A stretch of 64,000 nt of DNA. Source: Actinomycetota bacterium (GTDB lineage Bacteria; Actinomycetota; Actinomycetes; Nanopelagicales; Nanopelagicaceae). Positions 9,098-18,376 of the stretch are shown here, in pieces; positions within the stretch are counted from its first letter, which is position 1; the number at the start of each line of letters is the position of its first letter. A program made the position numbers and the translations under genes. The stretch lies in the NCBI GenBank assembly GCA_026392825.1, contig JAPLBF010000008.1, positions 29,558-93,557 of the forward strand, given 5' to 3'. The notes below the pieces were generated by a model. The model had not been told where the DNA came from, searched no databases, and saw nothing but the letters and a program-made list of their open reading frames with translations.

Positions 9098-10041
9098 TTA
9101 AGTAACGCTCCGACTCTCATGATGCGATTCTTCCACCATTCATATCGTTCTGGTGACACATCAAGGCCATCTAACTTTGGAGATATCTGACCTAAAGTGA
9201 TTTTTCCATCGCTAATTTCATGCGCTGCAACATCGCTGGCTAAAAGTGATCCTGTGGCCAAACCACAGTCAAAGGTGAGATCACTAATTGATGCCGCAAG
9301 TTCAAGTCCGTACTCAATTCCGATGGCGCTCTCTAGCGCACTTGAGACAACTACGGGCAGGCCGTGATGGTTTGCAATGTCGAGGCAGCGTTGAATTCCT
9401 CCGAGTGGTTGAACTTTTAGCATCACCACATCTGCGGCATCGGTGAGATCAACGGCAAATGGATCACTCGCTTTGCGAATGGCTTCATCTGCAGCGATAC
9501 GCAGTGGAATCTTTATCTTGCGCTTAAGTTCACGGAGTTCTTCAACAGTTGCACAAGGTTGCTCCACGTATTGAAATGGCCCAATCTCTTCGTAATACGC
9601 GTATAAATGAGTGAGTGCTTCTTCTACAGACCACAGACCGTTGACATCAATGCGGATTGCAGCCTTTGGTGCATTGGAAAAGACTCGGGCAACTCGGACT
9701 ACATCTTCAGTGAGATTGCGCCCCACTTTTACTTTAAAAGTTTTGGCGCCTGAAAAAGTTCGCATAAGAGATTCGATCTCTTTTTTATCGTTTAACTCCG
9801 GAATTATGCCGTTGACTGCAATGGCATCGCGATATCGCGCGGGGCGAGCAACTGTCGCTGCTTCTATTGCGCTAGTGAGCCACGGCCGGCATTCGTTATC
9901 GTCGTATTCCAGAAATGGTGAGAACTCCCCCCAGCCTTGCGGGCCTTGCATAAGTGCAACTTCACGAACTGTTACACCACGAAAATTGGTGCGCGTTGGA
10001 AGTGCAATTACTCGAAGGGTTTTAAGAAGGTCATCAAGCAT
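9094..10041 (-). CDS. menC: o-Succinylbenzoate synthase
   Basis: Enolase-superfamily dehydratase that forms o-succinylbenzoate. It has 315 residues. The pattern includes FKVKVG (catalytic Lys), the metal ligands in RIDVNGLW, the Glu of YVEQPC, the ADEAIR segment, and LKVQPLGG with the second catalytic Lys. It lies 5 bases downstream of menB, and its own stop overlaps the menD start. Confidence 0.94.
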   Translation of the reverse strand: MLDDLLKTLRVIALPTRTNFRGVTVREVALMQGPQGWGEFSPFLEYDDNECRPWLTSAIEAATVARPARYRDAIAVNGIIPELNDKKEIESLMRTFSGAKTFKVKVGRNLTEDVVRVARVFSNAPKAAIRIDVNGLWSVEEALTHLYAYYEEIGPFQYVEQPCATVEELRELKRKIKIPLRIAADEAIRKASDPFAVDLTDAADVVMLKVQPLGGIQRCLDIANHHGLPVVVSSALESAIGIEYGLELAASISDLTFDCGLATGSLLASDVAAHEISDGKITLGQISPKLDGLDVSPERYEWWKNRIMRVGALLK

Positions 10042-10046
10042 AAGGA

Positions 10047-10925
10047 CTAAGGACGCTTAGGGAACTTTCCGAAATCGGGAGCGCGCTTTTCTTTATAAGC
10101 ATCGCGGCCTTCTTGGCCTTCTTCGCTTAAATAAAATAGCAAGGTGGCATCGCCAGCAAGTTGTTGAATTCCGGCTAGGCCATCATCGGCGGCGTTCATT
10201 GCAGATTTAAGTAAGCGCAGCGCAAGTGGAGAATTGCGTAACATCTCGCGGCACCACGAAACTGTTTCGGCTTCCAACTCTTTGAGTGGAACAACGGTGT
10301 TAACCAATCCCATAGCGAGCGCTTCTTGCGCATCGTATTGGCGAGTCATAAACCAAATCTCGCGCGCTTTCTTTTGTCCGACACTTGCCGCAAGTAAACC
10401 TGAACCGTAACCACCATCGAATGAACCAACCATCGGACCGGTCTGACCGAACTTGGCGTTATCTGCCGCGATTGTTAAATCACAGACAACGTGCAGAACA
10501 TGTCCGCCACCAATTGCCCAACCAGCAACCATTGCAACAACTGGTTTTGGTGTGCGACGGATTTGAATTTGTAGATCTAAAACATTTAGACGGCCGATAC
10601 CTTTTTGTGCAAGAGGATCTTCACCGAGATATCCATCATCGCCACGAACGCTGATGTCACCTCCAGAACAGAACGCTTCATCGCCGGTTCCAGTAAAGAT
10701 GATTACGCCAACTTCAGAATTATCACGAGCTAATGAAAATGCTTCTTGCAATTCAATAATTGTTTGGGGGCGAAATGCGTTTCGAACATCGGGGCGATTA
10801 ATTGCAATCTTGGCCATGCCTTCGCCAACTTGGTAGGTGATATCCGTAAATTTCTCTCCACCTGCGCCGGTTGCCCAGGCAGGGATGCTTCGGTTACCAA
10901 ATTCACGCTTGATCGGCTTGCTCAC
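10047..10925 (-). CDS. menB: 1,4-Dihydroxy-2-naphthoyl-CoA synthase
   Basis: Crotonase-family ring-closing enzyme of menaquinone synthesis. It has 292 residues and the GTG start follows a strong GGAGGA ribosome site. The MenB-type N-terminus, [14 protein letters not shown], the oxyanion-hole region [12 protein letters not shown], and the [10 protein letters not shown] and FMTRQYDA motifs are present. First gene of the menB-menC-menD run, divergent from menE, with a shared promoter region of about 40 bases. Confidence 0.96.
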   Translation of the reverse strand: MSKPIKREFGNRSIPAWATGAGGEKFTDITYQVGEGMAKIAINRPDVRNAFRPQTIIELQEAFSLARDNSEVGVIIFTGTGDEAFCSGGDISVRGDDGYLGEDPLAQKGIGRLNVLDLQIQIRRTPKPVVAMVAGWAIGGGHVLHVVCDLTIAADNAKFGQTGPMVGSFDGGYGSGLLAASVGQKKAREIWFMTRQYDAQEALAMGLVNTVVPLKELEAETVSWCREMLRNSPLALRLLKSAMNAADDGLAGIQQLAGDATLLFYLSEEGQEGRDAYKEKRAPDFGKFPKRP

Positions 10926-10952
10926 GATTCCTCCATCGACGACTACGAGCGA

Positions 10953-10958
10953 TAGCCT
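10953..10958 (+). promoter_or_regulatory. Overlapping divergent -10 boxes between menB and menE
   Basis: TAGCCT on the plus strand (10953-10958) and TAGGCT on the minus strand (10954-10959) share the palindromic core TAGCCTA. The plus box lies 9 bases before the menE ATG. The minus box lies about 28 bases before the menB GTG. Polymerase could occupy only one direction at a time. Confidence 0.45.
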
Positions 10959-10967
10959 ACGCGTGCA

Positions 10968-12062
10968 ATGGAGCAGACGTCACAACGAGAGATTCGTGCG
11001 ATAGATCCCACGTGGAGCATCGCCGATATAACTGCGCGCCTAGCCAAAACCTTGGCTGGCGAAGGCCCCGCAATCACGTTGGGTCCGATTTCTGTTGAAA
11101 GAGTCCCATCTGAAATAGCCGTTGTCGTATCCACCAGTGGATCAACAGGGGATGCGAAAGAAGTTGGTCTTTCAGCAGGAGCAATATTTGCCAGCGCCAA
11201 AGCCACAAACAAATTTTTTGGAGCAAGTAAAGGTCAAACCTGGTCGTTGTTATTGCCACTCACTCATATTGCGGGAGTCAATGTTCTTGTACGCGCTCTT
11301 GAACTTGGCACAATTGCAATCGATGCACGTGGAATAACCGGCAAATATCCAGACGCAGATTACACAGCGATTGTTCCGACTCAACTATTCCGTGCGTTAA
11401 ATGGTGACAGCGACTTGCTTGCACATTTGCTTTCTGCAAAATCTGTGTTAGTCGGTGGCGCTGCTCTTGATGATGAGTTGCGCGAACAAGCGCGTGCTGC
11501 CGGAATCAATATCGTTGAAAGTTATGGAATGACGGAAACCTGTGGCGGATGTGTCTACGACGGTCTGCCCATTGGTGATACCTCAATTGAGATCAATAGT
11601 GCAGGGCTGATTAAAATTTCTACATCTTCCCTGGCCACAACTTATTTAAATGACGTAACGGGTTGGAGCGCCAAGTTGGAAAATGGCTACTTCCTCACCT
11701 CTGATCTTGGAGAAATCGTAAACGGTAAGTTAAATGTTACGGGCCGCGCCGATGATGTGATCATCACAGGTGGAGAAAATATTTCTTTGACTAAGGTTGA
11801 AGAAGTTATCCGAAATACTTTTGCAGGTATTGAATGTGCTGCCTTTGCCGTTGCAGATCAACAGTGGGGTCAAGCGTTGCATTTAGCAGTTGCTGGGTCC
11901 GTAAAACCAGAAGTTTCGGAAATCAATGCATCACTTTCATCGCAGATTTCGGCAGCTGCCAAGATTAAGGGCGTCATCTATTTAGATCAGTTACCAAAGA
12001 GTGCTTTGGATAAAGTTAATCGTCAGGAATTGGCTAGCCTTGTGCTGAGGAAAGGTAAGTGA
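10968..12062 (+). CDS. menE: o-Succinylbenzoate-CoA ligase
   Basis: Adenylate-forming enzyme that activates o-succinylbenzoate with CoA for MenB. It has 364 residues, the short actinobacterial form without a long N-terminal subdomain. The P-loop-like [12 protein letters not shown] is at about residues 54-65, with [10 protein letters not shown] and then [16 protein letters not shown], the hinge and AMP-binding motifs. The [13 protein letters not shown] end carries the catalytic lysine. The stop overlaps the menA GTG start. Confidence 0.94.
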   Translation: MEQTSQREIRAIDPTWSIADITARLAKTLAGEGPAITLGPISVERVPSEIAVVVSTSGSTGDAKEVGLSAGAIFASAKATNKFFGASKGQTWSLLLPLTHIAGVNVLVRALELGTIAIDARGITGKYPDADYTAIVPTQLFRALNGDSDLLAHLLSAKSVLVGGAALDDELREQARAAGINIVESYGMTETCGGCVYDGLPIGDTSIEINSAGLIKISTSSLATTYLNDVTGWSAKLENGYFLTSDLGEIVNGKLNVTGRADDVIITGGENISLTKVEEVIRNTFAGIECAAFAVADQQWGQALHLAVAGSVKPEVSEINASLSSQISAAAKIKGVIYLDQLPKSALDKVNRQELASLVLRKGK

Positions 12063-12913
12063 AATCTATGAATAAATGGATTACTGGCGCACGCCCGCGC
12101 ACCTTGCCCGCTGCAATTGCACCCGTATTAGTTGCCACCGCATATGCCGGAAGTAACTGGGAACCTATTCGCGCACTTTCTGCGCTTTTAGTAAGTCTGT
12201 CGCTACAAATAGGTGTCAACTATGCCAATGATTATTCAGATGGAATTCGCGGCACAGATGATTCGCGCATCGGTCCCGTGCGGCTCACCGCCTCTGGTTT
12301 AGCCTCACCAAAATCAGTTCGTGCCGCAGCGTTTATTTCATTTCTTTTCGCAGCACTGGTCGGTTTAACACTTGCTGCTGCGACTTCTTGGTGGATTATT
12401 CTGGTTGGCGCTTTAGCAATTAACGCTGCTTGGGGTTACACCGGTGGCGCTAAGCCCTATGGCTATGTGGGTCTCGGTGAAATTTCCGTATTCATATTCT
12501 TCGGCATCGTCGCAACCGTTGGTAGTTACTACGTGCAGACTGAAGAGTTGAATCGGGAGATCTTTATCGTCGCAATCCCAATGGGTTCACTTGCATGTGC
12601 AATCTTGGCAATCAACAATCTGCGTGATCGTGCGCAAGATCAAATCGTTGGCAAGAAAACCTTGGCGGTTCGATTGGGCGAACGCGGGGCCCGAAAGTTA
12701 TATATCGCGCTCTTGATTTCTGCTCACCTCTTCGCGCTTCTAACTCTTCAGCCAGCCGTTCTATTGACCTTATTAGCCGCTCCCCTGACTTGGAAGTTAG
12801 CCCGCGGCGTTGCCAGCGGAGTATCGGGCGCTGAGTTGATCCCCTATTTGGCCAAGACTGGCAAGTTGCAACTGGTCTTTGCCATCCTTTTTGCACTCGG
12901 CCTAACTTTCTAA
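12059..12913 (+). CDS. menA: 1,4-Dihydroxy-2-naphthoate polyprenyltransferase
   Basis: Integral membrane UbiA-family prenyltransferase that attaches the polyprenyl tail to DHNA. It has about 284 residues and eight or so membrane helices. The first Asp-rich motif is NDYSDGIRGTDD, and the second lies in NNLRDRAQD. A GTG at 12059 overlaps the menE stop and sits 8 bases after GAGG; an ATG three codons later (12068) is the alternative start. Translationally coupled to menE. Confidence 0.94.
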   Translation: MKSMNKWITGARPRTLPAAIAPVLVATAYAGSNWEPIRALSALLVSLSLQIGVNYANDYSDGIRGTDDSRIGPVRLTASGLASPKSVRAAAFISFLFAALVGLTLAAATSWWIILVGALAINAAWGYTGGAKPYGYVGLGEISVFIFFGIVATVGSYYVQTEELNREIFIVAIPMGSLACAILAINNLRDRAQDQIVGKKTLAVRLGERGARKLYIALLISAHLFALLTLQPAVLLTLLAAPLTWKLARGVASGVSGAELIPYLAKTGKLQLVFAILFALGLTF

Positions 12914-12920
12914 TTTTCGC

Positions 12921-12926
12921 TAGAAT
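12921..12926 (+). promoter_or_regulatory. -10 box for the PLDc_N-like gene (leaderless)
   Basis: TAGAAT followed by 6 bases and the ATG at 12933. The spacer happens to read AGGAGC, which is too close to the ATG to be an efficient ribosome site. Confidence 0.55.
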
Positions 12927-12932
12927 AGGAGC

Positions 12933-13193
12933 ATGATTAAGTTGCAAGCCATCATCTTTTTAGCCTCACTTGCTTTAACTTTGTACACATTTATCGATTG
13001 CGCTCGTCGTGATGATTCCCGAATTAATAAATTGCCTAAGTGGGGTTGGCTTTTACTCATAGTTTTGCTTTCACCATTCGGAGCTATTGCATTTCTAATT
13101 CTTGGACGCGTTCGGGGCGAAAGAGGCCCACGCCCACCAAAGCGACGCGTTTTGCCGCCTGATGACGACCCAGATTTTCTTCGTAAACTTTAA
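12933..13193 (+). CDS. Small membrane protein with PLD-nuclease N-terminal-like domain
   Basis: 86 residues with two hydrophobic helices (about 5-22 and 40-60) flanking a DCARRDDSRINKLPKWGW loop, then a basic, proline-rich tail (RPPKRRVLPPDDDPDF). This pattern fits the PLDc_N (phospholipase D nuclease N-terminal) small-protein family common in actinobacteria, despite the absence of any nuclease domain. Its function is unknown. It sits between menA and the cytochrome c maturation genes, as it does in related actinobacteria. Confidence 0.75.
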   Translation: MIKLQAIIFLASLALTLYTFIDCARRDDSRINKLPKWGWLLLIVLLSPFGAIAFLILGRVRGERGPRPPKRRVLPPDDDPDFLRKL

Positions 13194-13200
13194 TTAACTG

Positions 13201-14115
13201 TTAAAGGCCGCTATATGTGTGCTTGCCGGTCCCCCAGACATTTACATACACATAGTTAAATAAGAATGTAGATCCGGCAAATAAGCAGAGCCACGCAGCG
13301 CGCTTTCCGCGCCAACCAATAGTTACTCGCGCATGTAAATATGCAGCATAGGCAACCCAAGTAATAAATGCCCAAGTCTCTTTTGGATCCCAGCCCCAAT
13401 ATCTACCCCACGCTGCTTCAGCCCAAATAGCGCCGGCGATAACTGCAAAAGTCCATAGAGGAAATACAAAGGCAACTAAGCGATAGGAAAGTTGGTCGAG
13501 TGTTTCTAAATCTGGCAAACGTTTAGCCCACGGCTTGCGATCACCTTTTGACTCCATCGCATGTAAATAAAGGTAAGCACCAGCGATGACATTTGAGAGT
13601 AAGAAAACACCGCCTGAGATAATTGCAGCAATTACGTGTATGACTAACCAAGGTGAATTTAGCGCTGGGACAAGTGGTGCGCTATCGCGATAGAGCAATG
13701 TAACTGCGGTTCCGAGAGTGAGTAGAACCGATATTGAGATAAACAAGCCCAGCCAACGCAGATCATGTTTGCGAAGTGCTAACAAGTACGCTCCGGTTAA
13801 AGCGAGCGCACCGGTAATTGAAAACTCATACATATTGCCCCAAGGGACGTGTTTATTTGAAATACCGCGAGCAATTACGCCGCTCAGAAGAAGTAAAAAT
13901 CCTAAAATCATCAACGCTGTTGCGATACGCGCTGCGCGTTCGGTGCGCGTGTAATCCAGAGTCTTTGTTAAGACACTTCCAGTTTCATTTGTATCTTGTT
14001 GGGGAGCTTTTACCGCCCAAGCAGTTTCGAAAGCATGTGCCAAGAAAGATAAGGCGAAGATGCCCATTGCTGAGTAAACAAAGTAATTGGAGATATAGGC
14101 CCAAGTGGTCAGCAT
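13201..14115 (-). CDS. ccsB: Cytochrome c biogenesis protein CcsB (CcsA family, heme delivery)
   Basis: Multi-span membrane protein of System II cytochrome c maturation that handles heme with ResB. It has 304 residues and about eight helices. The tryptophan-rich heme-handling WWD segment is at residues 231-253 with core WGWDPKE at 240-246, and candidate heme-ligand histidines include His160 and His261. It starts directly after resB with no intergenic base. Confidence 0.94.
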   Translation of the reverse strand: MLTTWAYISNYFVYSAMGIFALSFLAHAFETAWAVKAPQQDTNETGSVLTKTLDYTRTERAARIATALMILGFLLLLSGVIARGISNKHVPWGNMYEFSITGALALTGAYLLALRKHDLRWLGLFISISVLLTLGTAVTLLYRDSAPLVPALNSPWLVIHVIAAIISGGVFLLSNVIAGAYLYLHAMESKGDRKPWAKRLPDLETLDQLSYRLVAFVFPLWTFAVIAGAIWAEAAWGRYWGWDPKETWAFITWVAYAAYLHARVTIGWRGKRAAWLCLFAGSTFLFNYVYVNVWGTGKHTYSGL

Positions 14116-15591
14116 CTACTTCTCCTTTTTCAGGTGCGTTACAAAGCGTTCGATTTCCGCGTCTAGCCCCGGTGCCCCATTCTTAGCCAGACCAGCAACT
14201 TCTACAACTCCAGTTGATGTGATCCTTATCCATATACGTCGGCGCCTGCCAAAGAGTGAGGCAAGTAAGCCAAGAATCGCAGCGATTGCTCCGTATAAGG
14301 AGTAACTCTTGCCCGGATCGTCAACAATTTGCAGATTAATCCAAGGCACAAAAGTTTCAAATTTTATTGAACCCTCTGGGTATGAAAACGTTTCACCAGG
14401 TTTTAGTGAATCTAGCGCTATCCGCTTCATCTTAGAAGTATCAATGCGATAAACAGATTGTGGAATTCCTGAATCTAAACCGAGGTCACCTTCCCAAATA
14501 GAAAATAGCAGCTTTGGATCTAGCGCCTCCGGGAATACGGAAATTCCACCTTGGCCACCTTCGCGCGCAAATGTTGGGTAGAAGCTGGCAACGAAACCAA
14601 GTTGCGGATCTGCATCGGGAACTTTAATTGATCCAATAGAGCGCAGATTGCCATCTTGTGGCAAAAATGGAATTGGGCCTTGCAGGGCAACTTGGCCAGT
14701 TGAATCGCGCACTGTAACTATCGGTGAGTATCCATTGGCTTGTAAGTAAACGCGCGTATTTCCAAAAGTGAGCGGACTATTCACTTTAATTGTTTTCATC
14801 TCGGAAGTCGTTTCACCTGGATTGGTAACTCGAACCGTCGCGGTGTAATCCAGAGGCGCATTCGTCACCGGATCATATTTAGCGACGAAATCAATCACTT
14901 CGATAATGAAAGGTTGCAGTGAATCTTCATTGACTAGCTTTCCAAATGAGAGATTGTCATATGAGGTTGCCAGGCTAATAAAGCGCTCACCTTTATTAAC
15001 TATTGCCTCACCGCGCATTCCAAATAACGATCCGACGCTTACGCCGATGAGAATCAAAATTAGTGAGAGGTGGAAGAGCAGGTTGCCGGTTTCGCGCAAG
15101 TAACCTTTTTCAGCAGAAATTGCACCCTCTTCGCTACGTACTCGAAAACGTGATTTTTTAAACCAGATTTGCGCTTTTTCAAGTTCTGATCCGTTGCCTG
15201 CAAATTGTTGGAAAGATTCCATGCGAGATAAATTGCGAGGAGTCAGCGGTGGCAAAGCTCGCATCGCTTTGAAATGTTCGAAGGTACGCGGCAGAACACA
15301 ACCAATTAGCGAGATGAAGAGCAAGAGATATATCGCGCTAAACCAAGGTGATGAAAAGACAGTAAATCCTGAAAAACGTTCGATCCAGCGGGCTAGCTCT
15401 GGGCTATCTAAATAGTATTGACGCACAGCCATTGGATTCTGGGCTCGTTGCGGAATAAGTGATCCGGGGATCGCGGCCACACCCAGCATCATCAAAAGAA
15501 TCAGTGCGGTGCGCATACTTGTTAATTGGCGCCACATAAAGCGGAGTAGGCCGGTTGCGCCTAATTCTGGAAGTGTTGGTTCTGTCGTCAT
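14116..15591 (-). CDS. resB: Cytochrome c biogenesis protein ResB
   Basis: Partner of CcsB in System II heme attachment. It has 491 residues: an N-terminal membrane helix near residues 28-46, helices near 80-100 and 165-185, a long extracytoplasmic domain, and a final helix near 430-448. The motif ALILLMMLGVAAIPGSLIPQ is typical of ResB proteins. Its start overlaps the ccdA stop by one base. Confidence 0.93.
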   Translation of the reverse strand: MTTEPTLPELGATGLLRFMWRQLTSMRTALILLMMLGVAAIPGSLIPQRAQNPMAVRQYYLDSPELARWIERFSGFTVFSSPWFSAIYLLLFISLIGCVLPRTFEHFKAMRALPPLTPRNLSRMESFQQFAGNGSELEKAQIWFKKSRFRVRSEEGAISAEKGYLRETGNLLFHLSLILILIGVSVGSLFGMRGEAIVNKGERFISLATSYDNLSFGKLVNEDSLQPFIIEVIDFVAKYDPVTNAPLDYTATVRVTNPGETTSEMKTIKVNSPLTFGNTRVYLQANGYSPIVTVRDSTGQVALQGPIPFLPQDGNLRSIGSIKVPDADPQLGFVASFYPTFAREGGQGGISVFPEALDPKLLFSIWEGDLGLDSGIPQSVYRIDTSKMKRIALDSLKPGETFSYPEGSIKFETFVPWINLQIVDDPGKSYSLYGAIAAILGLLASLFGRRRRIWIRITSTGVVEVAGLAKNGAPGLDAEIERFVTHLKKEK

Positions 15592-16316
15592 TAAATCACC
15601 GGTGCGAAATCTGTAATCAGCGAGCGAAGTGAAATCATTAAATCAGTCCAAAGTCCAAGCAGTTGCGCGATACCAATCAGAATTAAGAGCGCACCACCAA
15701 ATTTAGTAATCAAATCTCCACGCTTGCTTAAATACTTTCGCAAACGTTCGGATTTATCTAAGTAAAGACCCGATGCAATAAACGGCGCACCTAGTCCGAT
15801 GCAATATCCGAACGAGAGAATTGCACCACGCGCGGCGCTAGATTCTTGAAAGGCGAGCGTTTGAACCGTTGCTAACGCCGGACCGATGCAAGGTGTCCAG
15901 CCGATACCAAAGAGAAAACCTAGAAGTGGTGCACCAATTAGCCCACCGTTTGTCGCAATCTTCGGTGAGAAAGTTCGCATCATGGGAAAGCTCCCCATAA
16001 AGATAAGGCCCAGCAGAATTGTTATTACTCCCAAAATACGTGTGATGGTCTCATCGTTAGTTGCAATACGAGATCCAATTCCGCCAAAGAGTGCACCGTA
16101 AGAGATAAATAGAACGCTAAAGCCAAGAACAAAGAGAATTGAACCGAGAAATACTCGCCCCTTTGCTTTGGAATAACCAGCGGCAAAAGATAAATAACCG
16201 GGTACTAAAGGAAGTACGCAAGGAGAGAGAAAGGAGATGAGTCCGGCAAGAATTGCAATCGGAAAAGCGACGAGCAGAAAACCGCTAAATAATTGATCTA
16301 CGAAGAAGTCAATCAT
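15591..16316 (-). CDS. ccdA: Cytochrome c biogenesis thiol-disulfide transporter CcdA
   Basis: Membrane protein passing reducing equivalents from cytoplasmic thioredoxin to the extracytoplasmic ResA-like protein. It has 241 residues with six predicted helices. The two redox cysteines are Cys33 (SPCVLPLVPG) and Cys143 (GWTPCIGP), each followed by proline-rich sequence as in the DsbD/CcdA family. ATGA overlap with the upstream resA-like gene. Confidence 0.95.
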   Translation of the reverse strand: MIDFFVDQLFSGFLLVAFPIAILAGLISFLSPCVLPLVPGYLSFAAGYSKAKGRVFLGSILFVLGFSVLFISYGALFGGIGSRIATNDETITRILGVITILLGLIFMGSFPMMRTFSPKIATNGGLIGAPLLGFLFGIGWTPCIGPALATVQTLAFQESSAARGAILSFGYCIGLGAPFIASGLYLDKSERLRKYLSKRGDLITKFGGALLILIGIAQLLGLWTDLMISLRSLITDFAPVI

Positions 16317-16870
16317 TCTTCTTCAATCTCTCTAATCAATTTACTTAACGAAGTAAGGGTTACTTCTCCCGAAATACGCGCTGCCACATTGCCGCTCTTA
16401 TCAATTAATACCGTTGAGGGAATCGCATTAGCGGGCAGTGAGCCCTTAAAACCAATCAGAAGTGAGTCGTCTATAAATGTTGGATAAGGAATAGCAAATC
16501 TACGGGCAAAAGCTTCGGCGGTGGCTGGGTTATCGCGGGTCAATATCCCCATAAATTGCACATCTGGATACTGTTTTGAAAGTTCAATCAAGGTTGGAAT
16601 TTCTGCTCGACAGGGAGAGCACCAAGATGCCCAAACATTTACCACTGCAACTTGACCGGGATTGAAAATAAATGTTTTTCCGCTAAGCGTCATTCCAGAT
16701 AAAGCGGGCGCTGCCTTTCGCTTTGCGCTATCGATTCTAGTTACCGCACCGCTTCCTTCGATAAAACTTTCTTCCGGGGTGGAGCTTCCCCCGCCGCCGC
16801 AGGCAGTTAAGGAAATTGCAGAAATTAGCGCAAATACTATTACATAAATTGGCTTACGCATATTTCGCAT
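16313..16870 (-). CDS. resA: TlpA/ResA-like thiol-disulfide oxidoreductase lipoprotein
   Basis: Extracytoplasmic thioredoxin-fold protein that keeps apocytochrome c cysteines reduced. It has 185 residues. A lipoprotein signal ends LTAC with Cys24 as the lipid attachment site, followed by a glycine run. The redox motif WCSPC is at residues 83-87, and a cis-proline region (NAIPSTVLID) lies near the C-terminus. It starts at an ATG overlapping the upstream phosphatase stop (TAATG). The symbol is by function and position. Confidence 0.9.
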   Translation of the reverse strand: MRNMRKPIYVIVFALISAISLTACGGGGSSTPEESFIEGSGAVTRIDSAKRKAAPALSGMTLSGKTFIFNPGQVAVVNVWASWCSPCRAEIPTLIELSKQYPDVQFMGILTRDNPATAEAFARRFAIPYPTFIDDSLLIGFKGSLPANAIPSTVLIDKSGNVAARISGEVTLTSLSKLIREIEEE

Positions 16871-17493
16871 TACTTCTTAGGTGGTAACAAATGTGCGGCA
16901 GGTTCGGAATATGTAAGTCCAGATATCACGCCATCGTCATCGAAGTGGACACTTGTGACAGATGCCAATGTGCACTCGCGTTTACGTGGGTCGTGCAGCA
17001 TTGATCGTCCTTCAATTGCACTTCGGGTAATCCAAATTGGTAATTGATGTGAAACCACAATTGCATCTTTGCCGTTTGCTGCCTTATTGGCGGCAAAAAT
17101 CGCAGCAAGCATGCGGTTGATTTGTTCTTCATATGGCTCACCCCAAGATGGTTTCCAAGGATTGTATAAATGACGCCAAGAACCTGGATGCTTCAGCACT
17201 CCGCTTCCAAGTTCAAAACTCTTGCCTTCAAAAATATTTGCAGCTTCAATTAAGCGATCATCAGTTGTGATCGTAATTCCGTGCGCTTTCGCAATTGGTG
17301 CAGCGGTCTCTTGTGCGCGTTGCAGCGGGGAGACATGTAATGCGCCCAAATCAATCGCCTTGGACCATTCGCCCAATACTTGAGCCATTTCTTGTCCGCG
17401 ATTAGATAAACGCCAGCCGGGTTGTCTTCCATAGAGAATTTTCTCTGGATTCTCGACTTCGCCGTGGCGTACTACGTGGACCGTTGAACTCAT
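16870..17493 (-). CDS. Histidine phosphatase family protein (phosphoglycerate mutase-like)
   Basis: 207 residues with the catalytic RHGE at residues 9-12 (HVVRHGEVE), SPLQRAQETA, and a second catalytic histidine in VSHQLPIW. I start it at ATG 17493 rather than the in-frame ATG at 17505, because a TATGCT box ends 7 bases before 17493. The substrate is unknown. Its place at the head of the resA-ccdA-resB-ccsB run matches the mycobacterial Rv0525 neighbourhood. Confidence 0.9.
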   Translation of the reverse strand: MSSTVHVVRHGEVENPEKILYGRQPGWRLSNRGQEMAQVLGEWSKAIDLGALHVSPLQRAQETAAPIAKAHGITITTDDRLIEAANIFEGKSFELGSGVLKHPGSWRHLYNPWKPSWGEPYEEQINRMLAAIFAANKAANGKDAIVVSHQLPIWITRSAIEGRSMLHDPRKRECTLASVTSVHFDDDGVISGLTYSEPAAHLLPPKK

Positions 17494-17500
17494 AGCGCTA

Positions 17501-17506
17501 AGCATA
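17501..17506 (-). promoter_or_regulatory. -10 box for the histidine phosphatase / cytochrome c maturation operon
   Basis: TATGCT on the minus strand followed by 7 bases and ATG, so the transcript is probably leaderless. This likely drives the whole run down to ccsB. Confidence 0.55.
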
Positions 17507-17543
17507 AAGCGTCATCCAGCAGGGCAATATCGCGCCTAATCGC

Positions 17544-17549
17544 TAGGGT
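17544..17549 (+). promoter_or_regulatory. -10 box for the HAD phosphatase (leaderless)
   Basis: TAGGGT, 6 bases, then ATG at 17556. Confidence 0.5.
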
Positions 17550-17555
17550 AGTGAC

Positions 17556-18323
17556 ATGTCACTCACACCGCGGCGTGCGGCTTTCTTCGACGTCGATAAC
17601 ACCTTGGTGCGGGGCTCAACTATCTACTTTCTCGGCCGCGGAATGTACCAACGCGGATTTTTCACAAAGTCAGATATTTCGCGATTTGTATTGGCAAATC
17701 TGAGATTTCGCTTAACAGGAACTGAAAAGCAAGATGAGATAAATCGTTTCCAAAAATCAGCACAAGATTTTATCGGCGGACACAATGTCTCCGAAATTCA
17801 AGCAGTGGCTCAAGAAATTTATGATGAGTATGTTTCTCCCGCTTTGTGGGAAGGAACGATTGAAATTGCACAACGCCATCTAACTGATGGGGTTGAAGTT
17901 TGGTTAGTAACTGCCGCGCCCGAAGATATGGCAACTCTCATCGCCAAACGTTTGGGATTTACCGGAGCGATTGGAAGCAAGGCGGCCATCGAAGATGGTC
18001 ATTACACCGGTGCCATGAATGGACCACTCTTGCACGGTCGCGAGAAAGCAACTGCAATACAAGAACTTGCTAAAGAAAATGGATTTGATTTAGATGATTG
18101 CTTTGGTTATTCAGATAGCCACAACGATTTACCTTTATTGCTAACTGTTGGCAATCCATCTGCCATCAACCCTGATGCAAAGTTGCGAATTCGCGCATTG
18201 CAAGAGCGTTGGCCGATTCACGACTTCCGTCGCATGCGCTTTCTAAATCGCTTACTTGGGCCGATGGTCTCGCGCCTGGCATGGCTTGGAACCAGACTTA
18301 CTCCGCGCCGTAACTCGCGCTGA
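17556..18323 (+). CDS. HAD-superfamily subfamily IB hydrolase (SerB-like phosphatase)
   Basis: 255 residues. Nucleophile and general acid Asp12 and Asp14 are in FFDVDNTLV. Motif II is in WLVTAAPE, the motif III lysine is around HGREKATAI, and motif IV acidic residues are in FGYSDSHNDLPLL. The C-terminus is basic and partly hydrophobic, as in actinobacterial HAD-IB proteins annotated near hemL and the phosphatase. Phosphoserine phosphatase activity is possible but not shown. Confidence 0.88.
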   Translation: MSLTPRRAAFFDVDNTLVRGSTIYFLGRGMYQRGFFTKSDISRFVLANLRFRLTGTEKQDEINRFQKSAQDFIGGHNVSEIQAVAQEIYDEYVSPALWEGTIEIAQRHLTDGVEVWLVTAAPEDMATLIAKRLGFTGAIGSKAAIEDGHYTGAMNGPLLHGREKATAIQELAKENGFDLDDCFGYSDSHNDLPLLLTVGNPSAINPDAKLRIRALQERWPIHDFRRMRFLNRLLGPMVSRLAWLGTRLTPRRNSR

Positions 18324-18376
18324 CTTTAAAAGCCAATTCGCGCCACCACCTCACTTACCAGTAATGTAGGCAAGTT

